Of a stretch of DNA of 62,979 bases, positions 7,834-18,420 are shown piece by piece (the stretch's first letter is position 1; each line of letters starts with the position of its first letter). The DNA lies in contig CAZPHH010000018.1 of the NCBI GenBank assembly GCA_964586145.1, forward strand, positions 1 through 62,979. The letters are read 5' to 3'. The translations under genes and the position numbers were made by a program. The notes below the pieces were generated by a model. The model had not been told where the DNA came from, did not search any database, and was given only the letters and a program-made list of their open reading frames with translations. Source of the DNA: JAFGJQ01 sp964586145 (GTDB lineage Bacteria > Planctomycetota > Phycisphaerae > UBA1845).

Positions 7834-9194
7834 ACCGCGCGCCGCTGGGGCCGTGATTGCATTGAGAACGTTCGCCAGTTGGCCGGTCAGATGCCTGCGC
7901 GTGTAGGGCGCCACCTGCTCCCGCGAGCATCCCGGAGGAAGCCGGCCGTCCCCCCAGCGCCGGGCCAGTTCTGCCAGCCGTTCCGCGATTCGCTCCGCGT
8001 CCAGCGGTGCCCATACTCCCGCCTCGTTGGCCCGCACGATCTCCACCGCTTCGGAATCCTCCGGACCGATGACGGCGATGGGCCGTCCGGACGCGAGATA
8101 CTCGAACAGCTTGGCCGACGTTCCGGGGTAAGTGGCTCCGTCCGCATCGCGGCGTTGTGCCGTCAGCAGAAGGGCCCCGGCCGATCGGAGTTCCCGCACG
8201 ACGGCCGGATGCTCCTGGTACCCCCCTCGCTCCACGGCGGCACCCAGCGAGTCCAGCCAGGGCCCCAGATCAGAAGAGATGAGTCCGACGATCCGGAATG
8301 ACACGGGAAGCCCGTCCGCCCGGGCCCACGCTACGAATCGGCTGATCCCTTCCTGCACCACGGTCGGGAATCGCATGCGAATGCAGTGCCCGACGAAGGT
8401 CAGGCGAAAGGACGTTGGCTCGGGTGCAGTGCTACGGGAGGCCGCATCGAAGTCGTCCAGGTCCACGCCGTTCGTGATCGTGTGAAACCTGCTCTGCTCC
8501 GACGCCGGCCGATGGGCGGCCAATGCGGCCGTACACTGGTCGCTGACCGACACGACGGCGTCGGCCAGTCGCAGAAAGCGGTTGTCCAGCCGCAGGTTCA
8601 GCTTGTGCTGCCAGGCGCGCGGGCAGTGGTAGTCGTAGTTGTCCGTCCACAGATCGCGGTAGTCGGCAATCCAGGGAACGCCCAGCGTGCGTTGAACGAG
8701 CGACGCCAGCAGATGGTTGGACGGGGGACTGAAGGTGCTGTAGAGGGCTTCGATCCGCTCGCGGCGGGCCCACCGGCACACGGGGCCGTAGCTTCGCAAG
8801 GCCCAGGCGACGAATTCATCGGGCACCAGCCGATCGAGAAGCCCGCGCAGCCCGCGTTCCGTCCGCCAGCCGAGACCCGCGACCGCGCGTCCCCACCGGC
8901 CATCCGGGCCAAGGCGGGAGGCTGCTCGCTCGCCGGCTTGGCGGATGGCCCGGTCCCATTCCGTGTGTTTGAGCCATCGACGTGTCACGGTGGCGGGCAG
9001 GTCGCGCAGAAGCGTTGCGTCCGCCGGGAGTCCGGCGATTTGCTTGGCCGACCAGACGTACGGGTGCCATCCGAACTGCGGCAGATACTTGGCGAATTTC
9101 ACGCTTCGCTGCACGCCCGGTCCGCCGGTCGGCGGAAATGCGCAGCAGATCATCAGTACGCGACGTTCGTGAGCCGAATCCGTGCGGCGGACGC

Positions 9195-9198
<4 letters not shown>
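7783..9198 (-). CDS. glycosyltransferase, GT-B fold, group 1 type
   Basis: A 471-residue GT-B glycosyltransferase. The N-terminal domain begins VLMICCAFPPTGGPGVQRSVKFAKYL, cut here at its key part PPTGGPGVQR, a glycine-rich donor/acceptor loop. IADYRDLW and ITNGVD lie near the hinge. The C-terminal domain has KLFEYLASGRPIAVIG, the usual nucleotide-sugar contact region. It probably adds a sugar to the polysaccharide made by this locus; donor and linkage cannot be read from sequence. The ATG at 9198 overlaps the stop of the upstream aminotransferase gene (ATGA), so the two are likely translationally coupled. The frame extends to 9402 only as shadow sequence. The 3' end overlaps the convergent acetyltransferase gene by 51 bp. 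Confidence 0.85.
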
Positions 9199-10351
<1,153 letters not shown>

Positions 10352-10355
<4 letters not shown>

Positions 10356-11431
10356 TCCTGGTTCGCTCCCACAAGTGCAGGTGTTTCCTCTTGCGGCGTC
10401 CGGCGGGCGGCGACCTCTTCCAGGGCGACCGGGGCGCCTGCTCGACGCAGGGATTCGCTGCCGGCCTCCAGGATGCGCACCACCTCCACGCCGGCCCATC
10501 CGTCGCTGAGCACGGACCCGTCTTCCCGGATGGCCTGGATGAAGCGACGGCACTCGCGCTGCAGCGGCTCGGACAGGTCCACCTTCGGGATCAGGACGTC
10601 GCCGGAACGGACCTGGACGGCCTCCGCGTAGGACGTGGTTTCCTGGCGGACATGGGCACCTTTGTCGTAGAGCCGCACCTTCTCCGCGGCTTCCATGTCG
10701 TCAAACGCGAGCATCTTCTGCGTGCCGACCAGCGTGAGCCGGCGAATCTTGTACGGGTCCAGCCAGCTCACGTGAATATGGGCCACCCGCCCGTCGGCAA
10801 AGTGGAGCATTCCGAAGGCGAGGTCTTCGACGCCCGGCTGCAGGAAGCACTGCCCCTGCACGGACACCCGCTGGGGCACGGCGTCGAACAGGTAGCAGAT
10901 CACCGAGATATCATGCGGGGCCAGCGACCACCAGGCATTCTCGTTGGACCGCACGATGCCGAGGTTCACCCGCTGCGTGTAGGCGTAGCGGATGTCTCCC
11001 AGCTCGCCCGCGTCGACCAGTCGCCGCACGTACTCCACCACCGGATGGTGGCGCAACAGGTGCCCGACCATGAGCTTGAGGCCACGGCGATCGGCGGCGG
11101 TCGCCAGGCGTTCCGCCTCGCACGCCCGCAGGGTCAGCGGCTTTTCCACGAAGACATGCTTGCCGGCCTCCAGGGCGGCCCAGGCACACGAGAAGTGCTG
11201 CGGCGCCGGCGTTGCGACGACCACGGCGTTCACTTGAGGATCGTTCAGCACGTCGTCCAGGGATTTCGTGATGCTTGCGCCGGGGCAGGTCCGCTGCCGT
11301 CGTGCGAGCATTCGCTCGTCCACATCGCATATCCATCGCACGCGCGCATCTTCCTGGGCGGCGAAATTGCGCAGCAGGTTGGCGCCCCAACTGCCCACTC
11401 CCACCATGCCCAGGCCGATCTCTCCGTCCAT
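10352..11431 (-). CDS. Gfo/Idh/MocA family NAD(P)-dependent oxidoreductase, WbpB-like
   Basis: A 359-residue oxidoreductase. It has the Rossmann motif GVGSWG (11-16), CDVDER after beta-2, TPAPQH, and the family signature EKPL with Glu96-Lys97-Pro98. The C-terminal alpha/beta domain contains the dinuclear-looking HDISV segment and HVSWLDPYKIR. WbpB/WlbA members oxidise C3 of UDP-N-acetyl-glucuronate. The next gene is a DegT aminotransferase and a WbpD-like acetyltransferase is nearby, so this step is likely here. GGGAGG lies 7 nt before the ATG. It overlaps the aminotransferase by ATGA. The 134-bp gap upstream may hold its own promoter, but none is obvious. Confidence 0.86.
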
Positions 11432-11565
11432 GACACGCCTCCCGTCGATGCGGTTGCGCGGGCACTGCCGCCCAAACGGTCCGATATTCGCCCCGCTCGC
11501 GGAGGGTATCGGCGGGCGCCGGGCGTCGGTTGAGTTTCAAATCCTCGGTGTGGCATGGCAAAAGG

Positions 11566-12681
11566 TCAGGCAGGCGCGCCCGCACCGCACAGGCGTGACG
11601 CCCCGCGCGGGGTGCCGGCCATTCGGGCGTACAGCGATTCCCAGCGTTGTACGCAGCCGTTCCACTCGTATTCCTCGGCGACCATCCGTCGCCCGGCGCG
11701 GCCCATCGTCCGGCGCAGCCCGGCATCGTTAAGCAGACGGACGATGGCTCCGGTCAGCGCGTCCACGTCGTTGGACGGCACCAGCAGCCCCGTCTGACCG
11801 TCGCGGACGGTCTCCACCAGGCCGCAGACGCGGCTCGCCACGATCGGGACCTCCATCGCCGCCGCCTCCAGGGCGGCCACGCAGAAGCTCTCGCAGATGG
11901 ACGGAATGGCGCAGACGTCCCACCGGGCGATGTGCTCCGGCAGTGACTCGTGAGGCACCGGGTCGATCCAGGTGACCGCGTCGCCCGCACCCGCCGCCTC
12001 GATGATCGCCCGGCACTCGTCGCGCTGCGGACCGCCGCCGACCAGCTCGAACCGTGCGGAGGGCATCCGCCACAACACCTTCGGAATGGCCCGGGCCAGC
12101 ACGGTCGGGCCGTACACGGGCTTAAAACCCTTGAAAAAACCGACGGTCAGCGGGCGGTCTTTCTCACGCGGGCGCGGCTGGAACTGATCGAGGTCCACAC
12201 CCATCGGCACGACCTCGATGCCCTCCCGGGGGATGTCCGCAAACGCGGCCACGTCCGCCGTGAAGGCGTGCGACCACACGCACACGGTGTGTCCCATCCG
12301 AATCAACTCGCGGCGGTACCGGGCGACCGGTTCCGCCCAGACCTTGATCTCCGGCGGCTTCACCACGTCGGAGCCCAGCGGTGTCACCAGCAGGCGTCCG
12401 GCCGCGGCGATTTCCGGCGACAGCCCGAAATCCTGCAGGAACTGCACATGCACCACGTCATGTTCGCGCATCAGCCGGCGCAGGTGCATCGTGCGGCGGC
12501 GGTCCCATCGAGCCGGGTACCGCAGACCGAATCGCGGAACGCGATACGGCTCCACGCAGACGCCCGGGATCTCCGCGGGCTTGTACGATACGACGCGGAC
12601 GTAGTGCCCTCGGGCGGCCACGCTGGACGCCAGGCGGCGCGTGTGAACACAGGGTGCGTCGGCCAACATGCAGATCTTCAC
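11566..12681 (-). CDS. GT4-family glycosyltransferase
   Basis: A 371-residue GT-B enzyme of family 4. It starts MKICMLADAPCVHTRR with a HTRR-type glycine-poor loop. The C-terminal domain has VPMGVDLDQF, KGFKPVYGPTVL, FELVGGGPQRDE, and the family E-x7-E motif with Glu264 and Glu272 (ESFCVAALE), then EVPIVAS. It probably builds the repeat unit or adapter of the exported glycan. Its ATG at 12681 overlaps the stop of the Wzt-like gene (ATGA), so it belongs to the export operon. The acceptor and sugar cannot be told from sequence. Confidence 0.88.
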   Translation of the reverse strand: MKICMLADAPCVHTRRLASSVAARGHYVRVVSYKPAEIPGVCVEPYRVPRFGLRYPARWDRRRTMHLRRLMREHDVVHVQFLQDFGLSPEIAAAGRLLVTPLGSDVVKPPEIKVWAEPVARYRRELIRMGHTVCVWSHAFTADVAAFADIPREGIEVVPMGVDLDQFQPRPREKDRPLTVGFFKGFKPVYGPTVLARAIPKVLWRMPSARFELVGGGPQRDECRAIIEAAGAGDAVTWIDPVPHESLPEHIARWDVCAIPSICESFCVAALEAAAMEVPIVASRVCGLVETVRDGQTGLLVPSNDVDALTGAIVRLLNDAGLRRTMGRAGRRMVAEEYEWNGCVQRWESLYARMAGTPRGASRLCGAGAPA

Positions 12682-13937
12682 GGATGACTCCCTGCCAGAG
12701 CGAAAGCGGGTTCACGCATCTCCAGCAGCTCGGTTTGCCCAGGCCAGGCGTTCGGCAACGCGAGGACCCCGGTCGGGCGTCCTTCGTCATCAATCAGCAG
12801 CGGAACGCGGGCCGGCGACTCGGCCACCAGGCTGCATTCCGTGTTGTCCCATAGTCGTCCCCACGCCACGTAGTGCCCGCCGGCCAGCGGCAGCGCGGGC
12901 AGGCGCACGCGCACGCGGGAACGGCCGGCCGGCGCGTCGTACAGGCGATCCTCCCGGCCGCTGTTGAAGTTGACGAACAGCCCGCCGTTCAGCGCCCGGA
13001 AGCTGACCTCCGCGCACAGCTTGCGTACGGGCGTGCTGAGCTGGAAATCCATCTCAACGTCCACCGGCTGGTGGCTGCGGACCGTTCGGACGACACGGCC
13101 GGATGCGTCGCGAAACTGCAATCCCAGCAGTCGACCGGGCAGCCGGTCCGCCCGCGGGCAATCCATGTAGGACTGCTCGCCGACCGCGTTCATCGTCGCC
13201 TTCATGTAGTGCTCGACGGCGCCCGTCGGGTCCCCCGCGAAGCTCACCCGGCCCTGGTCGAGCACGACGGCCCGATGGCAGATGGACCGCATCTGCTCGA
13301 GGTTGTGCGTGACGAACACCAGCGTGGTGCCTGCGCCGACCAGTTCGCGCATACGGGCCTCACAGCGCTGCCGGAAGGCCACGTCACCCACAGAGAGCAC
13401 CTCATCCACCAGCAGAATGTCCGGGTCGATGTGGGCGGCGACGGAGAAGCCCAGCCGCGCCGTCATGCCGGTGCTGTACCGCTTGACCGGCGTGTCGAGG
13501 AAGTCCTCCAGGCCGGAGAACGCCACGATGGCGTCCAGCTTGCGCTCCACCTCGGACCGGCCCATGCCCATGATGGCGCCGTTCAGATAGATGTTTTCCC
13601 TTCCGGTCAGGTCGCCGTGCATGCCGGCGCTGATCTCAATCAACGCGGCGAGCCGGCCATTGACCGCAACACGCCCGGCGTCGGGCTTCAGGATGCCTGC
13701 CAGAAGCTTCAGCGACGTGCTCTTGCCCGCCCCGTTGGGGCCGATGATGCCCAACGCCTCGCCCCGGGCCACCGCGAAGGAGACATCCTTCAGCGCGTGG
13801 AAATAGCCCGCGCGTTCGCGAGTCCGACCCCCGAGCCGGGCGAACACGGCCGCGACCATGTCGCGCAGGCTGTCGTGAAGCTGCCCGCGGCGGAAGGCCT
13901 TGGACACGTTCTCGAACCGTACGGCCGCCTCGCCCAT
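12678..13937 (-). CDS. wzt: polysaccharide ABC exporter ATPase with C-terminal cargo domain, Wzt-like
   Basis: A 419-residue ABC ATPase. It has Walker A GPNGAGKST (66-74), the typical EISAGMHGDLTGRENIYLNG stretch (100-119), signature YSTGM (154-158), Walker B ILLVDEV with Glu179, and switch His211. Residues 250-419 form a beta-rich Wzt C-terminal domain, which in O9a-type systems recognises the capped end of the glycan. The start ATG at 13937 overlaps the permease stop (TGATG). Together with the permease it should move a finished O-antigen or capsule chain across the inner membrane. The cargo domain implies that the chain carries a specific terminal modification. Confidence 0.9.
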   Translation of the reverse strand: MGEAAVRFENVSKAFRRGQLHDSLRDMVAAVFARLGGRTRERAGYFHALKDVSFAVARGEALGIIGPNGAGKSTSLKLLAGILKPDAGRVAVNGRLAALIEISAGMHGDLTGRENIYLNGAIMGMGRSEVERKLDAIVAFSGLEDFLDTPVKRYSTGMTARLGFSVAAHIDPDILLVDEVLSVGDVAFRQRCEARMRELVGAGTTLVFVTHNLEQMRSICHRAVVLDQGRVSFAGDPTGAVEHYMKATMNAVGEQSYMDCPRADRLPGRLLGLQFRDASGRVVRTVRSHQPVDVEMDFQLSTPVRKLCAEVSFRALNGGLFVNFNSGREDRLYDAPAGRSRVRVRLPALPLAGGHYVAWGRLWDNTECSLVAESPARVPLLIDDEGRPTGVLALPNAWPGQTELLEMREPAFALAGSHP

Positions 13938-14866
13938 CACACGCACTCCGCGAACTTGTGGGCCTGCCGGCGGAAGACCCGCCAGCCCAGCCCCAGGATC
14001 AGAACGGAAAGCACGGCCGCAAACGCGAAACGGACGGTAAACGGGCTTTGCCCTTCGATGAGGCAGCGGCGATAGCCCTCGATGATCGGCGTCATGGGGT
14101 TGGCAGCCACGATCCAGCCGGTGGTTGAGCGGTCGGCGGGCAGCGGGTACACGACGCACGTCAGGAACATCCAGAGGTTGATGACCACGGCGAAGATCTG
14201 CCGGATGTCGCGGAAAAAGAGGTTTGCCATCGCCAGCACCATGCCCAGCCCCGCGGTCAGCGTGAGCTGGACGAGGATCACGGCCGGCAGCCAGAACACG
14301 GTGGCGTGCAGCACGAATGACCAGGCGGGGTCGGTCAGGTGAAAGTACGTTACCAGGCCCACCAAAACGGTGCCGGCCACGCAGAAGTCGATCAGGCACG
14401 AGCCGATGGCGGACAGCGGGAAGACTTCGCGGGGGAAGTAGACCTTGGTCACCAGGCTGCGATTGGCCACCAGCGAGTTCACGCAGCCGTTCAGCGAGGC
14501 GCTAAAGAACGTCCACGGCACCAGGCCCAGGTACGCGAACAGCACGTACGGCATGCCGGTCTGGAGGTTCACCTTCACGCCGTGTGTGAAAACGAACGTG
14601 AACACCAGCGTTGTGGACAGCGGGATCAGCACCGCCCACGCGATCCCCAGTACGGACTGCTTGTAGCGTACGCGCAGGTCGCGCCAGGTCAGGCTCCACC
14701 AGAGATGGCGGTACCGGACCAGTTCGGTGAGAGCGGCGGGTTGTCCGATCGCAAGCATGCGTGCGCGGTCCTCCTCCCGGCGGCGCGGATGGCGCGGCAG
14801 GGTCTCCGTGGGACTGTTTTCGGACGTTTGGGGGCCGATCTTTTGCCCGAAGTGGCCGAGCGGCAT
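13937..14866 (-). CDS. wzm: polysaccharide ABC exporter permease, Wzm-like
   Basis: A 309-residue ABC-2 type permease with about six membrane segments. The N-terminal WRDLRVRYKQSVLGIAWAVLIPL is characteristic of Wzm/TagG proteins; later segments include VPWTFFSASLNGCVNSLV and NPMTPIIEGYRR. It pairs with the Wzt-like ATPase immediately downstream. The first ATG (14866) gives a 36-residue polar leader; an alternative ATG at 14758 (MLAIGQ) follows a strong GGAGGAGG, though 11 nt away. I keep the longer form with doubt. It is the first gene of the leftward glycan operon and is divergent, with a 42-bp gap, from the membrane protein gene on the other strand. Confidence 0.9.
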   Translation of the reverse strand: MPLGHFGQKIGPQTSENSPTETLPRHPRRREEDRARMLAIGQPAALTELVRYRHLWWSLTWRDLRVRYKQSVLGIAWAVLIPLSTTLVFTFVFTHGVKVNLQTGMPYVLFAYLGLVPWTFFSASLNGCVNSLVANRSLVTKVYFPREVFPLSAIGSCLIDFCVAGTVLVGLVTYFHLTDPAWSFVLHATVFWLPAVILVQLTLTAGLGMVLAMANLFFRDIRQIFAVVINLWMFLTCVVYPLPADRSTTGWIVAANPMTPIIEGYRRCLIEGQSPFTVRFAFAAVLSVLILGLGWRVFRRQAHKFAECV

Positions 14867-14908
14867 TTGCCTGCCAAACTTCCGGCCGGCAGTGTCCGAT
14901 AAGGCAAC

Positions 14909-16822
14909 GTGGGAGACGCCCGCGGGCGGCGTCCGGTAACGTGGATGGGGCTTGCGGTGACGTCAGTCGTTTCGATTCAATCCGCAGCCGCAATCCCGCA
15001 CAGTGCGGGGCGACGGGCATGGCGAGGGTGGCTGGTCGGCGCGTTTGCCGTCGCGGTCGTATCCGCCATCCTGTTCATGCTGCCGGGGCGAGCAGACATC
15101 GCGCCGCGCGTCCAGGCGGACTACTGCTACACGTTTCTGGCGGCGGACCGGTTGTATGAGGGGTTCGGCCCGACCTCCACGCATCCGCACGCTCCGTTCC
15201 AGGAATGGGAATGGTTCGGCGACTGGACGTTCCTGACGCAGTGGCCGGTGGGGTATCCCGCCCTTCTCTGTGTCGTGCGCGGCGTCATGCGATGCGGGAC
15301 GGTGGCCGCCGGGCAGAGCATCGCCATCGTCTCGATTGCCCTGGCCCTGGTGGCCTGGTTTGCCTGGGCTCTTCGTGTGCTGCCCTCCGGACCGGCGTCG
15401 TGGCTTCTGGCCGCCGTGGCAGCGTGCAGCGCGGTGTCCGTTGAGGCCCTCATCAACCCTGCCACGGACACGGTGATTGTGGCGCTGGTGCCGGTGACGC
15501 TGCTGCTGGTGCAGACCGCTCCGGACCGCAAGGCAGGGCCGTCGCCCGGTCTCCTGTTTTGCACCGGGGTGCTGGCCGGTCTGCTCTTCTGGTTTCGCTA
15601 TGCCGCCATCTACGTGCCGGCGGCCGTCGGGCTGGTGTTGCTGACCGGCCGGCTCCGGCGTCGCGTCGGCTTTCGCGATGTTGCCGCGTTCGCGGCAGGA
15701 TCGTTGATTCCTGTGGTTTCCCTTCTGGTGCTGAACCGTGCGTGCGCCACGGCGGTTCCACTGCAGGAGCAACTCAATCTCGGGACCGCGCTGCGGCCCG
15801 ATCTTGATCCGACCATCTTCGCGACCGCGTGGTGGAACTTCACCGGCTTGCCGTTCTACAACTACCTGTGGTTCAGCCGCTGGGTTCTGGCGGCGGGCGT
15901 GCCGGCGGGCGTGGTCCTGCTTGTTCTGCTCCGGAGAGACTGGCGGGCAGCGGGCTGGTCCCTTGTGCGTCGGTCGCCCTACGTGCTGAGCGCGGCGACG
16001 GCCGTGGTGCTGCTGGCAATGCTGATCTCGGCCACGATGCTGTTCCGCGCGAAGTACGACTACGCAAACCTGGAACGTTACTACACGGCCGCGCGCCCGT
16101 TGTACCTGCTGTTGTTCGTCGGTCCCCTGCTGGCGCTGCCAAGTCGATCCGTGCGTGCCCTGGCTTGCGTGCCCCTGCTGCTGTGCCTGTCCTGGTACGT
16201 GCAAGTGGAGTGGCCGCGGCCGTACCAGCGGTGGCTCGCCGCCGAGCGTCCGCGTACGGACTACGGCCGTTGGGCGCGTTGCTTCGAGCCGAGCAGCCCG
16301 GCACTGTATCGCTGGCTGCGCGAGGTGGACAACCCCGGCCTGATGGTCGTCAGCAACCATCCGGACGAGATTGCGCTGGAGACCTGGGTGCCGGCCTGCC
16401 CGCTGCCGGAGGACGAGGCCCAACTGCACCGATGGGCGGCGCGGATGCGCGAGGCCCGCGGCGTGGACGACCTTCGCATCCTGTTCGTGCTGGATCCCAG
16501 CAACCACACGCGTGACTATTACCTGCCGGCGCCGGAGCGGGTCATGCACGACTTCCGCCTGGTTCCGTTCGCAGCGGCGCCCGAATCCGTCCGCGGATAC
16601 GTCTTCGAGTACCGGTTGCCGAACCGCCTGCCGTCCCGCTACGATACGGCCCGGGCGCCGACCTGCCCGGAGACCGCTTATGAGCCTGGCCCGCTGGCCG
16701 AACGTCACCGTCATCGCGCACCCGGTCGTGCAGGAGCAGCTTACCATTGCCCGCGACAAGACCACGGGGGTGCAGAAGTTCCGCCGGTTGGTCAAGCAGA
16801 TCACCCGCTTCATGGCCTTTGA
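14909..16822 (+). CDS. large polytopic membrane protein, GT-C-like, unknown specificity
   Basis: A protein of up to 637 residues with a basic N-terminus and about ten hydrophobic segments between residues 45 and 430, then a soluble C-terminal part. An early loop carries ADYCYTFLAADRLYEG, like the first periplasmic loop of GT-C glycosyltransferases, but I see no clear catalytic DxD. It sits next to the glycan locus, so a lipid-linked sugar transferase is plausible though unproven. The start could also be a little downstream, at the ATG of MGLAVTS (14945). The last 48 codons, from about 16680, run through upp in another frame and look non-native (EPGPLAERHRHR), so the biological end may be earlier or the overlap may reflect a sequence error. 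Confidence 0.6.
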   Translation: MGDARGRRPVTWMGLAVTSVVSIQSAAAIPHSAGRRAWRGWLVGAFAVAVVSAILFMLPGRADIAPRVQADYCYTFLAADRLYEGFGPTSTHPHAPFQEWEWFGDWTFLTQWPVGYPALLCVVRGVMRCGTVAAGQSIAIVSIALALVAWFAWALRVLPSGPASWLLAAVAACSAVSVEALINPATDTVIVALVPVTLLLVQTAPDRKAGPSPGLLFCTGVLAGLLFWFRYAAIYVPAAVGLVLLTGRLRRRVGFRDVAAFAAGSLIPVVSLLVLNRACATAVPLQEQLNLGTALRPDLDPTIFATAWWNFTGLPFYNYLWFSRWVLAAGVPAGVVLLVLLRRDWRAAGWSLVRRSPYVLSAATAVVLLAMLISATMLFRAKYDYANLERYYTAARPLYLLLFVGPLLALPSRSVRALACVPLLLCLSWYVQVEWPRPYQRWLAAERPRTDYGRWARCFEPSSPALYRWLREVDNPGLMVVSNHPDEIALETWVPACPLPEDEAQLHRWAARMREARGVDDLRILFVLDPSNHTRDYYLPAPERVMHDFRLVPFAAAPESVRGYVFEYRLPNRLPSRYDTARAPTCPETAYEPGPLAERHRHRAPGRAGAAYHCPRQDHGGAEVPPVGQADHPLHGL

Positions 16823-17476
16823 GGTCTTTCGCGACTACCCGACCGAGCCGCTGGAAGTCGAAACGCCGATGGCGACCCATCGTGGGGTCCGTCTGGCTCG
16901 CGGGCTGACGCTCGTGCCGATTCTGCGGGCCGGCCTGGGCATGACGGACGGCGTGCTGGAGCTGATTCCGTCCGCTCGCGTGGGTTACCTGGGCATGTAC
17001 CGCAACGAGGAAACGCTTCAGCCGGTCACGTACTACAACAAGCTTCCGCCGGACATCGCCCAGACCGAAGTGCTGGTGATCGACCCCATGCTGGCGACGG
17101 CCGGTTCGCTCNNNNNNNNNNNNNNNNNNNNNNNNNNNNNNNNNNNNNNNNNNNNNNNNNNNNNNNNNNNNNNNNNNNNNNNNNNNNNNNNNNNNNNNNN
17201 NNNNNNNNNNNCGCCCAGACCGAAGTGCTGGTGATCGACCCCATGCTGGCGACGGCCGGTTCGCTCGTCGCGGCGCTGGACGTGGTGAAGGGGACCGGGG
17301 CAAAACACATCAAGGTGCTGTGCCTGGTCGCGGCGCCGGAAGGACTGACCGCCATCGCGGCCCGGCATCCGGAGGTGCCGGTCTTTACGGCCGCCGTCGA
17401 TTCGCACCTGGACCATCGCGGCTACATCGTGCCCGGCCTGGGCGACGCCGGGGACCGGCTTTTCGGAACGGCCTGA
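16680..17476 (+). CDS. upp: uracil phosphoribosyltransferase, interrupted by an assembly gap
   Basis: Uracil phosphoribosyltransferase makes UMP from uracil and PRPP (pyrimidine salvage). The left part has VPILRAGLGMTDGVLELIP, MYRNEETLQPV and the start of the PRPP loop VIDPMLATAGS. The right part resumes with the same words and continues VAALDVVKG, LVAAPEGL and the C-terminal GYIVPGLGDAGDRLFGTA. Between them lie 100 N (17112-17211), and the 55 bases before the N run are repeated exactly after it. Removing the N run and one copy (155 bases) gives an uninterrupted 213-residue protein of normal length. The gene is therefore almost certainly intact in the organism. The start ATG at 16680 lies inside the 3' end of the preceding ORF. 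Confidence 0.93.
17057..17266. other. assembly gap of 100 N flanked by an exact 55-bp duplicate
   Basis: Positions 17112-17211 are N. The 55 bases at 17057-17111 are identical to 17212-17266. This is what results when two contigs that end in the same k-mer are scaffolded without being merged. It is not a biological repeat. Confidence 0.97.
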
Positions 17477-17490
17477 GGCAAGAGAGCAGC

Positions 17491-18396
17491 ATGACCGACG
17501 CCACGACGGGGGAAAAGGACTTCGAGCGGTTTCGCAAGTCGGGCCTGCTCGCCGGCGGGAGCCGGGCCATCGGCGCGATGTTTGTCTGGGCCCGAACGGC
17601 GCTGGCCCGCGGGCTGGTACGGCTGGGCGTCCGGCCGAACCACATCAGCGTGGCGGGCTTTGTGATCACGCTGTTTGCCGCGGCGTGCTTTGTGGCCGGT
17701 GCCGGTCACCACGCTCCGTACGAAGGCCCGGTGCCGGGCGTCTCGCAGAGCTTGTGGCCTCTGGCGGCGGCGCTGTTTCTGCTGCTGGCCGGCGCCTGCG
17801 ACATGCTGGACGGGGCGGTGGCCCGGCAGGGAAACTCCGGCACGCCGTTCGGCGGCGTGCTCGATTCCACGCTGGACCGGCTGAGCGACATTGCGATCTA
17901 TCTCGGGATGGCGATTCACTTCGCGTATTACGGCAACGTGACGTATACCGTGCTGGCCGTCGCGGCCATGTGCAACGGGTACATGATCAGCTACGTGAAG
18001 GCCCGGGCGGAAGACCTGATCGACGACTGCAGCGTGGGCTACTGGCTGCGGGGCGAGCGGTGTGGGGGGCTTCTGCTGGCCTGTCTGTGCTTTCACGTGC
18101 CGGCGTGGCTGTGGCTTCAGGCGACGGCCCCGCTGGGCACCGTCGCCCGGCGTCTGTGGCATGCGTACCGGGAGCTGCAGGGCGGCAGTCACGCGTCGAG
18201 ACGCGCGGCAGGCGAGCGTTCCGGCTTGCTGCGGGCGATCCGGCACGGCGACACCCCGCGCGGCTCGATCGCCTACGACGTGGTGACCGGCGCGGCGATC
18301 GCGTTCTTCGTGTTTGCCCCGTGGGCTTCGCCATTCTTCTACGGTGGCACGGACCCGTTGCGGGCCGGGCTGTCACGCCTGATGCCCGCCGGCTGA
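17491..18396 (+). CDS. CDP-alcohol phosphatidyltransferase family protein
   Basis: A 301-residue integral membrane enzyme that joins an alcohol headgroup to a CDP-lipid. The full family signature is present: D107-G-A-V-A111-R112, eight residues, then G121, Asp125 and Asp129, which bind the two metals and CDP. Several hydrophobic segments surround it. After the catalytic core there is a polar insertion (HASRRAAGERSGLLRAIRHG) and a last membrane helix. The substrate alcohol (inositol phosphate, glycerol phosphate or other) cannot be decided. It starts 14 nt after upp on the same strand, so the two probably share a transcript. Its end is convergent with the TPR protein gene. Confidence 0.85.
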   Translation: MTDATTGEKDFERFRKSGLLAGGSRAIGAMFVWARTALARGLVRLGVRPNHISVAGFVITLFAAACFVAGAGHHAPYEGPVPGVSQSLWPLAAALFLLLAGACDMLDGAVARQGNSGTPFGGVLDSTLDRLSDIAIYLGMAIHFAYYGNVTYTVLAVAAMCNGYMISYVKARAEDLIDDCSVGYWLRGERCGGLLLACLCFHVPAWLWLQATAPLGTVARRLWHAYRELQGGSHASRRAAGERSGLLRAIRHGDTPRGSIAYDVVTGAAIAFFVFAPWASPFFYGGTDPLRAGLSRLMPAG

Positions 18397-18420
18397 GAGC
18401 GGTAGCGCGAGGCCGCTCTC
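18395..18420. terminator. candidate bidirectional hairpin between convergent genes
   Basis: A perfect 8-bp inverted repeat, GAGAGCGG (18395-18402) and CCGCTCTC (18413-18420), spans the 22-bp gap between two convergent genes and touches both stop regions. On the plus strand it is followed by a pyrimidine-rich tract with TTCTTTTC, which would fit intrinsic termination. Confidence 0.5.

Noticed and set aside
14963..16813. 616-codon minus-strand ORF
   Set aside because: Antisense to the polytopic membrane protein; composition is His/Gln/Arg-rich with no domain. Same reasoning for the long plus-strand ORFs at 4176-5639 and 22327-24600 and the minus-strand ORF at 48460-50631.
16680..17476. upp as a pseudogene or tandem duplication
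   Set aside because: The repeated 55 bp flank an exact 100-N run and collapse to a full-length gene, so this is an assembly artefact.
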